From positions 4,216,001 through 4,280,000 of the forward strand of contig OZ244980.1 in the NCBI GenBank assembly GCA_965223035.1: 64,000 nt of DNA, given 5' to 3'. The notes beneath the pieces are model-generated. The model was not told the origin of the DNA and searched no databases. It saw nothing but the letters and a program-made list of their open reading frames with translations. Below are positions 35,640 to 44,598 of the stretch, one piece after another. Within the stretch, counting starts at the first letter, position 1, and each line of letters opens with the position of its first letter. The position numbers and the translations under genes were made by a program. Source of the DNA: CAMDPA01 sp965223035. GTDB taxonomy: Bacteria > Pseudomonadota > Alphaproteobacteria > Rhizobiales > Hyphomicrobiaceae.

Positions 35640-35918
35640 TTACATTGGCCCTGAAAAGCCGAACTTCTCGTCACTTGGGCGCAGCATCAGTGGCTTGATC
35701 AGTTTGCGCTCCAATAGCTCTGCAATGTGTTCTGGACGCGATGGCCGCTGCAGTCGACATCCAACTGCGAAACTTAATTTTATTTGGACAACCTGCGATC
35801 TGAGTTTGGCGAAAATGGCCGTCGTCCGTGACACTCTGTTTGAAATGAAATGGATATGAACCGTATCATACGGCTTCACCTTGATACAAATTGAAATGAC
35901 GGTTGGGCCGGCCGACAC
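35640..35918 (-). CDS. Doubtful small open frame
   Basis: A 92-codon frame from a GTG with no clear ribosome-binding site. The residues are compositionally plausible (SRPEHIAELLERKLIKPLML) but no family was recognised. The DNA to about 36035 holds nothing else I can support. It could be a real small gene or debris. Confidence 0.25.
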   Translation of the reverse strand: MSAGPTVISICIKVKPYDTVHIHFISNRVSRTTAIFAKLRSQVVQIKLSFAVGCRLQRPSRPEHIAELLERKLIKPLMLRPSDEKFGFSGPM

Positions 35919-36035
35919 CTTGATACTCTGCAGCGCCTGCGCCCTCGATCATTTGCCTGGCATCTCCGCTCTATAAAAGGCAGCTCGGCCGGCCGAAACA
36001 GTTGACCAGCACAGCCGCGATACCGCCAAGGTCGA

Positions 36036-36386
36036 TCATCGATTGCGCAAGCAGATGATTTGCAGCTCCAAGCGCACAGCAACATCTTGCGAGTTATAGA
36101 ATCGCAGCCCCCATTGGCGGCCGTCATTGCTTCCAGTGTTATACGACGAAATCACGCTGATCTGCGCTGGGTTGGGCCCGATGAGTTGATAACTGATTCC
36201 GATTGCCGTAAAGTCGGTCGGACAGTCAAAGCGAAAACTTTCGTCATCCGGTGGATGAAAGCCTTTTTTGTCGAACTCGATGATATCCAAGCGCTGGAAC
36301 GTCAATCCTGACGCCTCAGCGGCGACCATTGGCCAAGAAGCCATTAGGCCAAGCAGCACGGTTGCCCGGCCAAGCAGAGCCGTCAT
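36036..36386 (-). CDS. Secreted hypothetical protein
   Basis: This 116-residue protein has a signal peptide (about 1-23, ATVLLGLMASWPMVAAEASG) and a mature domain with two cysteines (FDCPTDFT and IICLRNR), probably disulfide-bonded in the periplasm. GGGAGGG lies 5 bases before the ATG at 36386, which rules out the upstream in-frame start at 36425. It begins 49 bases after the DegQ-like gene on the same strand, so the two are probably co-transcribed. No family was recognised. Confidence 0.7.
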   Translation of the reverse strand: MTALLGRATVLLGLMASWPMVAAEASGLTFQRLDIIEFDKKGFHPPDDESFRFDCPTDFTAIGISYQLIGPNPAQISVISSYNTGSNDGRQWGLRFYNSQDVAVRLELQIICLRNR

Positions 36387-36435
36387 CGCACCCTCCCTCA
36401 CCACTCGAGTTTCCATCGAACTCAATTCGCCCTGC

Positions 36436-37878
36436 CTACAGCTTGGGGATTCTCACCAAAATCGGCACGTTATCGCGAATAACCTTCAACTCCAATTTGT
36501 CTTCGCCATTATGCGCGGCGAGGTCGAAAAGATCCTCCGGGCTTTTGAGAAGATGGTCATTGAGTTGCGTTATGATATCTTTCGGCAAAAGGCCGCTGAA
36601 CTGCGATATCGAACCGTTCTCGATCTCGACGACCAGGGCTCCGTGCACCTCGCCGAATTTGGGATGTGAGGTTCCGATCGCGCTGACGACGAGTCCGCCT
36701 AGCCGCTTCACCGTCTTCGGGGCTGGCCATCGCCGCTCAGTTTTGGTGAGTTTGTCCACTGTGACGACCGCCGCCATGCGTCGTTTGCCCCGGATGAACC
36801 CGATCTCCACGGTTTCCCCAATGGCGTGGATGCCAATGATCGTCTCGACGCTGCGGCGCGAGCGAATCGACACCGCATAGGGCTCACCCTGGGTTTCCAT
36901 GAACGGTCCAGTTACCGGCATTCGCATGGCGACGATCACGTCATCGACCTTGAGGCCAGCCTTGTCAGCAGGAGAACCCGCGCGAACGCTCGAGACGACG
37001 GCGCCCTCAAACACGTCCAAGCCATGCTCGGCGGCAAACTTCGGCGTAAGATCAACCACGTCGATGCCGATTTCGCCGCGATTGACTTTGCCGTATTTGA
37101 GTATCTGGCCGGCAATCTTGAGCATGAGGCCAATGGGTTGGGCAAAAGCGAGACCGACGCTAGCGCCAACCGGACTGCGGATGGCCGTATTGATGCCGAT
37201 CAACTCGCCGCGCATGTTGACAAGTGGTCCGCCTGAGTTGCCCGGATTAATCGATGCATCGTGTTGGATGAAGCCCTCGAAGTCGCGATAGCCGACGGTC
37301 GATCGAAATAAGCTACTGACGATCCCCGACGTTACCGTCGATGAGAGTCCAAGCGGATTTCCAATGGCAAAGACGACATCGCCCACCGCCACCTCTTCCA
37401 GCTTGCCAAATGACAGGCGACTGAGTTTGGGCGCGGCGATCTCCAACAGGGCGACCGCGGTGGCGGCATCCTGACCGACCAACTTGGCTTCGAAGGCGCG
37501 GCCATCGTGCAACTTGACGCCAATGCGATCCGCATTCTCAATGACGTGATAATTCGTCAAAATCAGGCTGGCCTCGTTTGTTGCCGAAATGATAACGCCG
37601 GATCCGGAGGCGCTAAATTGCCGGGTTTTTGGAGGCCGGCGTCGCTCTGCTTCGGTGATGCCCGTCAGCGGATGATGGTAGAAGGCGTTGTCCTGTTCGA
37701 TCGGCTCGCGACCGATGACGTAGATGCCAACCACGCTCGCCCTGGTTCGCTCCAACATCGGGGCAAATGTGTGCGGTTGGCTCAGCGCTTGGGCGTTTAA
37801 GGGCTGAGCGGCAATCGGCAGCGCGATGACGGCAGACACCAAAAATGAGACGTGCAAGTATATCAGCCATTTGGCCAT
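36436..37878 (-). CDS. DegP/DegQ-like exported protein with PDZ domains, catalytic Asp replaced
   Basis: This 480-residue S1C-type protein has a signal peptide (about 1-28). It has a protease domain with H111 (TNYHVIEN) and S215 (NPGNSGGP), and two PDZ regions (about 265-360 and 395-475). The usual Asp of the T-D-L/I-A motif is Ala: the segment reads AATAVALLEI with A141 in that place, encoded GCG. The triad is therefore incomplete, so it may be a chaperone or inactive scaffold, or another residue may compensate. The start at 37878 has GGAG 7 bases upstream. It is a distant paralogue of the complete protease at 15.6 kb. Confidence 0.88.
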   Translation of the reverse strand: MAKWLIYLHVSFLVSAVIALPIAAQPLNAQALSQPHTFAPMLERTRASVVGIYVIGREPIEQDNAFYHHPLTGITEAERRRPPKTRQFSASGSGVIISATNEASLILTNYHVIENADRIGVKLHDGRAFEAKLVGQDAATAVALLEIAAPKLSRLSFGKLEEVAVGDVVFAIGNPLGLSSTVTSGIVSSLFRSTVGYRDFEGFIQHDASINPGNSGGPLVNMRGELIGINTAIRSPVGASVGLAFAQPIGLMLKIAGQILKYGKVNRGEIGIDVVDLTPKFAAEHGLDVFEGAVVSSVRAGSPADKAGLKVDDVIVAMRMPVTGPFMETQGEPYAVSIRSRRSVETIIGIHAIGETVEIGFIRGKRRMAAVVTVDKLTKTERRWPAPKTVKRLGGLVVSAIGTSHPKFGEVHGALVVEIENGSISQFSGLLPKDIITQLNDHLLKSPEDLFDLAAHNGEDKLELKVIRDNVPILVRIPKL

Positions 37879-38350
37879 ACGCGAGCTCCATGTCGCAAAA
37901 GCGATAAATCCTGTAACTGCTGGAGCGGTCGATCCGCCTGTCGTCAAATCGCTGAAATGTTACCGACGGAGCCGACCAAAAGTCAAATCTAAGCCGGCGG
38001 CGCGTACCATGAGCGGTGCGGCCGGACCATAACATCCGATGCTACCGCGAAACTGCCGGCGGTAACGTGCTGGCGGCAGGCCTGATGATTACCGATCGAA
38101 TTCATTCGCATATTCCTTGCGATGCCGCTCAAGGGCGGGCACCGTTCCATCGCCGTCAGGTTGTTGGTATGACAGCCCTAATCCAATCGCCCTCAGCTGT
38201 GGGACAAGCCGAGAGCGGCGGCTACCGCTACCGTGATATAAGAGCGACAACCCAAGCACGATCGAGTATAGAGCAACAAAATACTCATGGTGAAATCATT
38301 CGTACAATATAATCGCCGCTGATTCGGATGGTGGTTTGGAGATATGCGTC
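37879..38350. other. Divergent gap between the DegQ-like gene and the export unit
   Basis: About 470 bases holding the divergent promoters of the DegQ-like gene (minus) and the DUF3302 gene (plus). No strong promoter or repeat was identified; the last 40 bases before the DUF3302 gene are AT-rich (ACAATATAAT). Confidence 0.4.
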
Positions 38351-38770
38351 ATGACGCTGATTACTGGACCGCTGGATATCTACGATTATTTGATGTTCGC
38401 ATTTGTTGTCATTGCAATCGTAATATTTTTCTCTTTCGTACTTTTTCTACTTGGCCTGCCTGGCAAGATTGCGCTGCAGCGCCGACACCCCCACGCCGAG
38501 ACGGTCAAATGGATGGGGTGGGCTGGCTTTTTGGTGGTGATTCCGTGGATTCATGCGCTCATTTGGGCCTTTCACGACTCTCTGACCATCGATATCCGCC
38601 GATTTCCAGCGGAAGAGAAGGAGGCCATCGAAAGGGAAATGGCCCGTCTCGGCTTGCCGTCGGAAGACGGCGATGCCGGCCAAGGGCCAGGTGAGAGCGA
38701 AAGCCAGGCTCGGCGATCCGGTGCCGTCGAGGTGCAGCCGCCGCGCAATGACGATAATCAGCAGACCTGA
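38351..38770 (+). CDS. DUF3302 (YiaW-like) inner-membrane protein
   Basis: This 139-residue protein has two membrane helices (about 14-38, DYLMFAFVVIAIVIFFSFVL, and 58-76) and a charged cytosolic tail rich in Glu, Gly and Gln. It matches the DUF3302 family (E. coli YiaW), which is usually encoded next to an HlyD-type protein as here. The ATG at 38351 has GGAG 9 bases upstream. The next gene starts 11 bases later, so they form an operon. The family has no established biochemical function. Confidence 0.8.
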   Translation: MTLITGPLDIYDYLMFAFVVIAIVIFFSFVLFLLGLPGKIALQRRHPHAETVKWMGWAGFLVVIPWIHALIWAFHDSLTIDIRRFPAEEKEAIEREMARLGLPSEDGDAGQGPGESESQARRSGAVEVQPPRNDDNQQT

Positions 38771-38781
38771 GACATCAAGCC

Positions 38782-39927
38782 ATGCTCGTCATAACATCCA
38801 TCACAGCGTTTTACATCTTTGCCGTATGGCTGATCTTTTTTAAGCTGCGATGGCTCCGATTCAACATCGTTTGGGGCGTCGTGTCATTCTGGGTCGGTGT
38901 GCACCTGATCCTGGTCTTCATCATTGCTCTGAGGTTCTTCCAGCCCTACTCGGTCGATGCTCACGTGATCCGCAACACAATACAAATCGTCCCGCGGCTA
39001 CCGGAGCCCACGCTTCTCACTGAGGTGTTGGTGGAGCCCAACACACCGATAAAAAAGGGGCAGCCGCTGTATGCATTCGACCGAACGATTTACGCCGCTC
39101 GGGTCAAACAGCAACAAGCAGCGCTGAAGGAAGCCAGGCAGAACGTCCTCATACTCGAGGCCGACATAACCGAAGCCCAACAAGCGGTCATCAGAGCCAA
39201 GGCGCAGCTCGATTTCGGCGAAGTCCAGAAGCGGCGGTATGCCGATCTTGCCCGCCAGGGCGGGGCTAGGCGGGAAGAGTTAGACCGATGGACCGACGAG
39301 GTGATCAGCCGGGCGGCTGCCGTCAAGGAAGCCGAGGCCAACCTGCTCAAAGCCCAAACGGCCTACGCCTCCCAGATCGGTGGCGTCAACACCAAGGTCA
39401 TCGAAGCCGAAGCGCGACTGGCGCAGGCCAACTATTATATGCAGCAAACCACCATATTTGCTCCAGCCGATGGCTTCATTGTCAACCAGCAGGCTCGGCC
39501 GGGGCTTGTCGTCGGCACCCGACGCATTGCCGCGATCGCGGTGTTTGTGACGGCGGACGCCCCTTACATTCTGGCATCCTACCGCCAGGAAAACATGAAG
39601 TTCGTGCGCCCCGGGCAGCCGGCTGAAATTGCGCTCGACCTCTACCCCGGACAGATCTTCAAAGGATCCGTACGAACCGTTTGGTGGGCGACGGGTCAAG
39701 GCCAGATTAAACCTTCTGGCGGCGTTCCCAACTTTCTCCTACCGAAGCTGCCCGGTCGCTTTGCCATTCAGATCGATTTCTCCGACACTCAAAAATATCG
39801 GCTGCCGGCAGGCGCCCACGGAACTGTCGCGATCTACACCGGACAAGGCAAAGGATTCGAAGTTTTGAGACGGATTGGGATCAGAATGTATAGCTGGGCG
39901 AACTTCATACTGCCGCTGCCGATTTAG
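38782..39927 (+). CDS. HlyD-family membrane fusion protein (YiaV-like)
   Basis: This 381-residue periplasmic adaptor has two N-terminal hydrophobic segments (about 3-20 and 30-52). A barrel-sandwich half (PRLPEPTLLTEVLVEPNTPIKKGQPLYAFD), a long coiled-coil hairpin (about 100-220, rich in AEAQQ-type heptads), and a second half with FAPADGFIVNQQARPG follow. It resembles E. coli YiaV, EmrA and AaeA. It would bridge an inner-membrane component to the outer-membrane factor encoded 113 bases downstream. No RND, MFS or ABC pump is in the same unit. Confidence 0.88.
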   Translation: MLVITSITAFYIFAVWLIFFKLRWLRFNIVWGVVSFWVGVHLILVFIIALRFFQPYSVDAHVIRNTIQIVPRLPEPTLLTEVLVEPNTPIKKGQPLYAFDRTIYAARVKQQQAALKEARQNVLILEADITEAQQAVIRAKAQLDFGEVQKRRYADLARQGGARREELDRWTDEVISRAAAVKEAEANLLKAQTAYASQIGGVNTKVIEAEARLAQANYYMQQTTIFAPADGFIVNQQARPGLVVGTRRIAAIAVFVTADAPYILASYRQENMKFVRPGQPAEIALDLYPGQIFKGSVRTVWWATGQGQIKPSGGVPNFLLPKLPGRFAIQIDFSDTQKYRLPAGAHGTVAIYTGQGKGFEVLRRIGIRMYSWANFILPLPI

Positions 39928-40040
39928 CACCGCAGACCAGACCGATAGTGCACTAGTGTCTGATTATACCGACCAATTCGGTAAGTTTCGTCGATTTAAC
40001 AAACCATCTCGTTTGGATTATTGCTTGAAGGGGATGAGCA

Positions 40041-41690
40041 TTGCCGGAAAGCGCGCGGTGGCGAAAACGAGTGTCTTTCAGTCAATGGATCAGAACCACC
40101 ATGTACCTTGCCGCGGTGGCTGCCGTTTTGGCCGGTTGCACGGTAGGGCCGGATTTTGAGCCGGTCCCAGCACCCTTCCTCAACAGTTGGCAACAAGACA
40201 AAACCGTCAGCATCAGCGCATCCACGGGTCTGACGGCTCGAAGCGGGCCCGTCATGCGCTGGTGGCGGGTTTTTCGTGACCCGACGCTCGATAAATTGGT
40301 GCGCATGGCCTATGCGCAGAACCTTACGCTTCGCGCAGCCGGGATCAGGATTTACGAAGCGAGGGCACAACTGGGAATTATCATTGGTGACGCCTACCCC
40401 CAGACGCAACAGGTTGGCGCAGGCTTCAAGTATGAGCGCGTCAGCGACAACGTTGGCGTTCTGAAGGATATTTCTCGGTTCATAGATTTCAATCCGAGCT
40501 TTCGCCGCTGGGACGTCGGGTTCGATGCAGGCTGGGAGCTGGACATTTGGGGCAAATTTCGTCGTGCCATCGAAGCGGCCGATGCCAACCTGATTGCACA
40601 GATCGCCAACTATGATGACGTGCTGGTCACGCTGACGGGCGACGTGGCAAAAACCTACGTCACGATACGCGAACTTCTGCAGGAACTGACCATAACCCGC
40701 CAAAACATCGAGCTGCAAGCCGAAGGCCTGCGCCTGACAAAGCTCCGCTTTAAGGACGGTGTCACCACCGAATTGGACGTAGAGGAAGCAACAATCCTGC
40801 TGAACAACACCAAATCGCGGGTTCCGAAATTGCAGGCAGATTTGTTACAAGCCAAGAACGCGTTGAGCCTGCTGCTGGGCCTACCGCCAGGCGACGTCGA
40901 CAGGCTCCTCGGCCCCAGCCGAAACATTCCGAGCCCGCCGCTCGTCGTTGCCGTCGGAATTCCGGCCCAACTCCTCAATCGCAGACCAGACATTCGAGCC
41001 GCCGAGCTGAAGGCCCAATCACGTGCCGCCCAGATCGGCGTGGCCAGGGCGGATCTTTTCCCCGCGTTTGCGATTTCCGGGGCCATCGGCTTGAAATCAA
41101 GCAAGCTGAGCGAGCTGTTTCAGGGGCGCAGCCTGACCGGCGTCATTAATCCCACCATCACTTGGGATATTTTGAACTACGGCCGAATCAGAAACAATGT
41201 TCGCGTTCAAGATGCCAAGTACCAACAGGCGATAACGGAGTTTCAGCAACAGGTCCTCAAGGCGTATAAGGAAGTTGAAGACGCCCTCGGCGGCTTTGCA
41301 AAGGCAAAACAACAAGCACAATTCTTGCAGCGCAGCGTTGCCGCCGCCCGCCGCGCCGTAAAGATCGCCACGGCCCAATATCGAGATGGCAAGGCCGATT
41401 ATACCCGCGTGCTCAACACCCAGCAGGCTCTGCTCAAGGGTCAGTCGCAACTGATATCGGTGAAAGCGCAGACAACCAATAACCTGATAGCCGCCTACAA
41501 GGCGCTTGGCGGGGGCTGGTTGCCTGCAAACTTCGACGGATTCATCCCCGAAGACATTAAGGAAGAAATGAGGGCGCGAACGGACTGGGGCCGACTATTG
41601 GAGCCGGCCGCGCTTTCCCCGGAAAACCGAGATCTGGTCCAACCTCCTTCCCCCCTTCCCCGATTTGAAAAGCGGCGCCCCGACTGGTGA
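40041..41690 (+). CDS. Outer-membrane efflux lipoprotein (NodT/OprM type)
   Basis: This 549-residue TolC-like outer-membrane factor has a lipobox VLAGC near residue 33, the typical TVGPDFEPV start of the mature chain, and two OEP repeats of about 200 residues each. These include the TLRAAGIRIYEARAQLG and LLNRRPDIRAAELKAQ segments. The start is TTG with GAAGGGG about 7 bases upstream; an internal ATG at 40101 would leave too short a signal. It follows the HlyD gene on the same strand and probably forms its export duct. The cargo is unknown. Confidence 0.9.
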   Translation: MPESARWRKRVSFSQWIRTTMYLAAVAAVLAGCTVGPDFEPVPAPFLNSWQQDKTVSISASTGLTARSGPVMRWWRVFRDPTLDKLVRMAYAQNLTLRAAGIRIYEARAQLGIIIGDAYPQTQQVGAGFKYERVSDNVGVLKDISRFIDFNPSFRRWDVGFDAGWELDIWGKFRRAIEAADANLIAQIANYDDVLVTLTGDVAKTYVTIRELLQELTITRQNIELQAEGLRLTKLRFKDGVTTELDVEEATILLNNTKSRVPKLQADLLQAKNALSLLLGLPPGDVDRLLGPSRNIPSPPLVVAVGIPAQLLNRRPDIRAAELKAQSRAAQIGVARADLFPAFAISGAIGLKSSKLSELFQGRSLTGVINPTITWDILNYGRIRNNVRVQDAKYQQAITEFQQQVLKAYKEVEDALGGFAKAKQQAQFLQRSVAAARRAVKIATAQYRDGKADYTRVLNTQQALLKGQSQLISVKAQTTNNLIAAYKALGGGWLPANFDGFIPEDIKEEMRARTDWGRLLEPAALSPENRDLVQPPSPLPRFEKRRPDW

Positions 41691-41775
41691 GCCCGATCGA
41701 CGAGTTGGTCGCATTCCCGGCGAGATCGTCTGCGTCATAGGCGAAGCGGTCTTGCCAGCCCGCTGCCGGCCCGGC

Positions 41776-43047
41776 CTACCGTGGCAGCGGCTTGAATGCT
41801 GTTTCAGATAGGCGCACCGTAGCAATCAGCGAGATCAAGGCGACGGCCATCAAATAGTAAGCTGGCGTGAAGTCGTCGGCGGTTCGTTCAACCAAAAAGG
41901 TGGCGACCAGGGGCGCCGTACCGCCGAACAGGCCCATGCACAGGTTATAGCCGATGGCCGAAGCACTGCATCGCACGCTGGCCGGCAAGATCTCGACCAT
42001 GACCGCGGAAAGCCCGGCGTATCCGGCGCCGAACAGGATGGCAAATCCGACCTGAGCGGCGAGAATGACAGCGAAGTCTTCATGGTGCATCAGCCACCAC
42101 AGCGGGCACGCCAACAAAAGGCTGCCTACGGCGACGAAATACAGCAGTGGTTTGCGGCCAATACGGTCCGACAGCAGAGCTGCCAGGGTTATCACCGGCA
42201 TCATAACCACCAGGCTTAATGTGTTGACATCGAGGGCACTTGCCGTCGAGACGTGCATGATGTCGACCAAATACGAGATGGCATACACCCAGAGCAGATA
42301 AAACCCCACCGCATTAACAAGCGAAAGCGCCATGATTTGCAGAATGGTGCGCCAATTGTGCTTGAAAGCGGCGATCACGGGCACGTCCTGGAGCACCTCG
42401 GCCTCGGCCAGCGCGGGGGGCTCACTCATATTACGGCGGAAATAGGCGCCAAGCACCGCGATCACCGCGCCCAACAAAAACGGCACCCGCCAGCCCCAGG
42501 CCTCCAGCGCTGCGTCGCCGATGAGACTGGTCAAAAGCGCCGTCAATGCCGAGCCGAGCAGGAACCCCGCGGTACTGCCAAACATCGGCCAGCTCGCAAA
42601 AAATCCTCGCCGGCCCGGCGGGGAATGTTCGGCGAGAAAGACGATCGAGCCCGGGTATTCTCCCCCGACCGAAAGGCCTTGCAGGATGCGCAGGCCGAGC
42701 AGCAGGAACGCCGCCAGCGCCCCCACCTCGGCATGGGTCGGCAGCACCCCGATCAGCGTCGTGCATGCCCCCATCATCATCACGGATAAAATGAGCGACC
42801 GTTTGCGACCGACTTTATCGCCGATGTGGCCAAGTAGAACGCCGCCCAGCGGGCGCGCGATATAGCCGAGCGCGAACACACCGAATGCCGCCAACAGCGA
42901 GCTGATCGGGTCATCGGCCGGAAAAAACAGCTTGCCGATGATGGGCGCCAGTGTCCCGTACACGGCGAAGTCATACCACTCCAGCACATTGCCGACGGTG
43001 CCAGACAGGATATTGCGGTCCGGAGGCGCGTGCACGGTATCCGTCAT
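41776..43047 (-). CDS. MFS transporter, metabolite:proton symporter (MHS) type
   Basis: This 423-residue protein has about 12 helices. MHS landmarks are GTVGNVLEWYDFAVYGTLAP (about 17-36), the GHIGDKVGRKRSL loop, and GLRILQGLSVGGEYPGSIVFLAEHSP. The family takes up citrate, alpha-ketoglutarate, shikimate, proline or betaine. I chose the ATG at 43047 because homology begins there; it has no good ribosome-binding site, and the open frame extends to 43098. It lies downstream of tRNA-Phe on the same strand but is probably separate. It is convergent with the outer-membrane factor gene. Confidence 0.85.
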   Translation of the reverse strand: MTDTVHAPPDRNILSGTVGNVLEWYDFAVYGTLAPIIGKLFFPADDPISSLLAAFGVFALGYIARPLGGVLLGHIGDKVGRKRSLILSVMMMGACTTLIGVLPTHAEVGALAAFLLLGLRILQGLSVGGEYPGSIVFLAEHSPPGRRGFFASWPMFGSTAGFLLGSALTALLTSLIGDAALEAWGWRVPFLLGAVIAVLGAYFRRNMSEPPALAEAEVLQDVPVIAAFKHNWRTILQIMALSLVNAVGFYLLWVYAISYLVDIMHVSTASALDVNTLSLVVMMPVITLAALLSDRIGRKPLLYFVAVGSLLLACPLWWLMHHEDFAVILAAQVGFAILFGAGYAGLSAVMVEILPASVRCSASAIGYNLCMGLFGGTAPLVATFLVERTADDFTPAYYLMAVALISLIATVRLSETAFKPLPR

Positions 43048-43466
43048 TGCGCACGTGTGGGTCGTTGGCTGCCCCCATCTTGCGGCCGGCCAAGCCATTG
43101 GTCAGCACGATCGACCCGTTCGGGTTGCAGAAGGGACATCACTTGCTCCGCAGCATCCCTGCGACCCCTTGATGGTCTCGCACCATGGCCGCCATCTTAA
43201 GGCGCATCGCACGACGACGTCGGACGATCGGCCTGACCGGTCCTCGGCGAACACGACTCCGCCTGCTAACCGCTCGCACGACCCTCCGCACGCTTGCACC
43301 GACGCCGCGACGGCCCGAGCGAGCAACGCGTCCTGGTCGAAAGATGGCCGGCTCCGGTCTGCACGGTCGGCCAAGCGCGCCTCACGGGCCGACGCACGCC
43401 ACTGGTGACCTCAAACAGATCGATCATGCGTCGCGACTTGGTGCCGGGTTCGGCAACAGGCCAGCG
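43048..43466. other. Gap between the MFS gene and tRNA-Phe
   Basis: About 420 bases, very GC-rich. Frames on both strands are open because of base composition, but none is convincing. It holds the upstream region of the MFS gene. Confidence 0.35.
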
Positions 43467-43542
43467 TGGTGCCCAGGGGAGGAATTGAACCACCGACACT
43501 GCGATTTTCAGTCGCATGCTCTACCAACTGAGCTACCTGGGC
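43467..43542 (-). tRNA. tRNA-Phe (GAA)
   Basis: The minus-strand sequence folds as a complete 76-base tRNA. The acceptor arms are GCCCAGG and CCTGGGC, followed by A and an encoded CCA. The D arm holds CTCAGTTGGTAGAG. The anticodon stem TGCGA/TCGCA encloses the loop CTGAAAA, with anticodon GAA. The T arm holds GGTTCAATTCC. CCA is encoded in the gene (43467-43469). Confidence 0.97.
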
Positions 43543-43668
43543 AAACAGACGCGGGAAGGGCGCGGGAGGCACGTCGCGAAAGTGCCGGCGTTATAGTGCG
43601 CCACGGTGCTCATGTCCAGCTGGTTCTGCCGCTTGCGGTCATCGACCGCTCACACCTGAGCGCCCAGC

Positions 43669-44598
43669 TTATCGCCCAGCCTTCTCGTTGGCCGACAGCT
43701 CGACGACGCCCAATGCGTCGGCCAAACGGGCGCGCGCCAGGCCAGGTGACAGTGGCCGTTGCTGGCTTTCATGCGGCGTCCAGCCGGTCAGGTTAATCAG
43801 CTCGAACGTGGCCCGGCAGCGCCCCTGGCCGTCGCCAAAGCGCTGCATATAGATCTCGCAAGCACGGCGCAGCGTGCGCTGCCTGAGCGGCGTACGCCTG
43901 CGCGCCAACAGCACGTTACTGGCCCCCATGGCGCGCAGATCCCGCATCAGCTCGAGGGGCGTGCCATAGCTCACCGTCACGACATCGCCGTCGGCGACCG
44001 GCAGAGCAAACCCGGCCCGCTGCAACAGCGCGCCGGCATCCCGGACATCGGCGAACGGCGCGACCCGGGGCGAGACCCCACCATCGACCTCAGACTCCGC
44101 CAGCAAGAAGGCCTCCCGCAACTCCTGCAACGTCTGCCCGCCAACCATCGCGCCGAGAAACAAGCCATCCGGTTTCAGCGCGCGGCGAACCTGGATCAGG
44201 GCGCCCGGAAGGTCGTTGACGAACTGCAGCGTGAGCGCCGAGACCACAAGGTCGATGGATGCCGGACGCAACGGCAGGACCTCCTCATCCGCCAACACAC
44301 TGGGTCCATCGCACGCCGCCAGCAGTTGCGGCGACAGGTCGACCTCCAACACCCAATCGATGCCATCGACCCGACGCAGGCGCCGGCCCGGCAAGCCATG
44401 ATGGGCCCCCACCACCACGGCGACGGAGAACCTGCGTTGGATAAAGGCCAGACGACCCAACAGGTCGTCCATAGCGCGATCCAGCAAAAAATCATGGGCC
44501 GCAGCGGTGGCGGCCGCGCGGTCGCGTCGACGCACCAGCAAGGCGCGATCAAAAACCTGACCCGGTGAGGGCGGTGGTATGGACTGCGACGTGCTCAT
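43669..44598 (-). CDS. SAM-dependent methyltransferase (NDUFAF5/BioC-like)
   Basis: This 309-residue class I methyltransferase has the SAM-binding segment VDWVLEVDLSP-like (about 75-90), the LPLRPASIDLVVSALTLQFVND acidic and post-motif region, and FLGAMVGGQTLQELREAFLLAE. The latter is characteristic of alphaproteobacterial proteins related to NDUFAF5 and BioC. The C-terminal YGTPLELMRDLRAMGASNVL segment fits. It may act in complex I assembly by analogy with the mitochondrial homologue, which is inference. The ATG at 44598 was chosen over the open frame upstream because homology starts there. In many alphaproteobacteria this gene sits near comF and grxC, but not here. Confidence 0.85.
   Translation of the reverse strand: MSTSQSIPPPSPGQVFDRALLVRRRDRAAATAAAHDFLLDRAMDDLLGRLAFIQRRFSVAVVVGAHHGLPGRRLRRVDGIDWVLEVDLSPQLLAACDGPSVLADEEVLPLRPASIDLVVSALTLQFVNDLPGALIQVRRALKPDGLFLGAMVGGQTLQELREAFLLAESEVDGGVSPRVAPFADVRDAGALLQRAGFALPVADGDVVTVSYGTPLELMRDLRAMGASNVLLARRRTPLRQRTLRRACEIYMQRFGDGQGRCRATFELINLTGWTPHESQQRPLSPGLARARLADALGVVELSANEKAGR

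Noticed and set aside
43759..44568. Plus-strand open frame of 269 codons over the methyltransferase gene
   Set aside because: Antisense shadow with low-complexity His/Arg/Gln composition.
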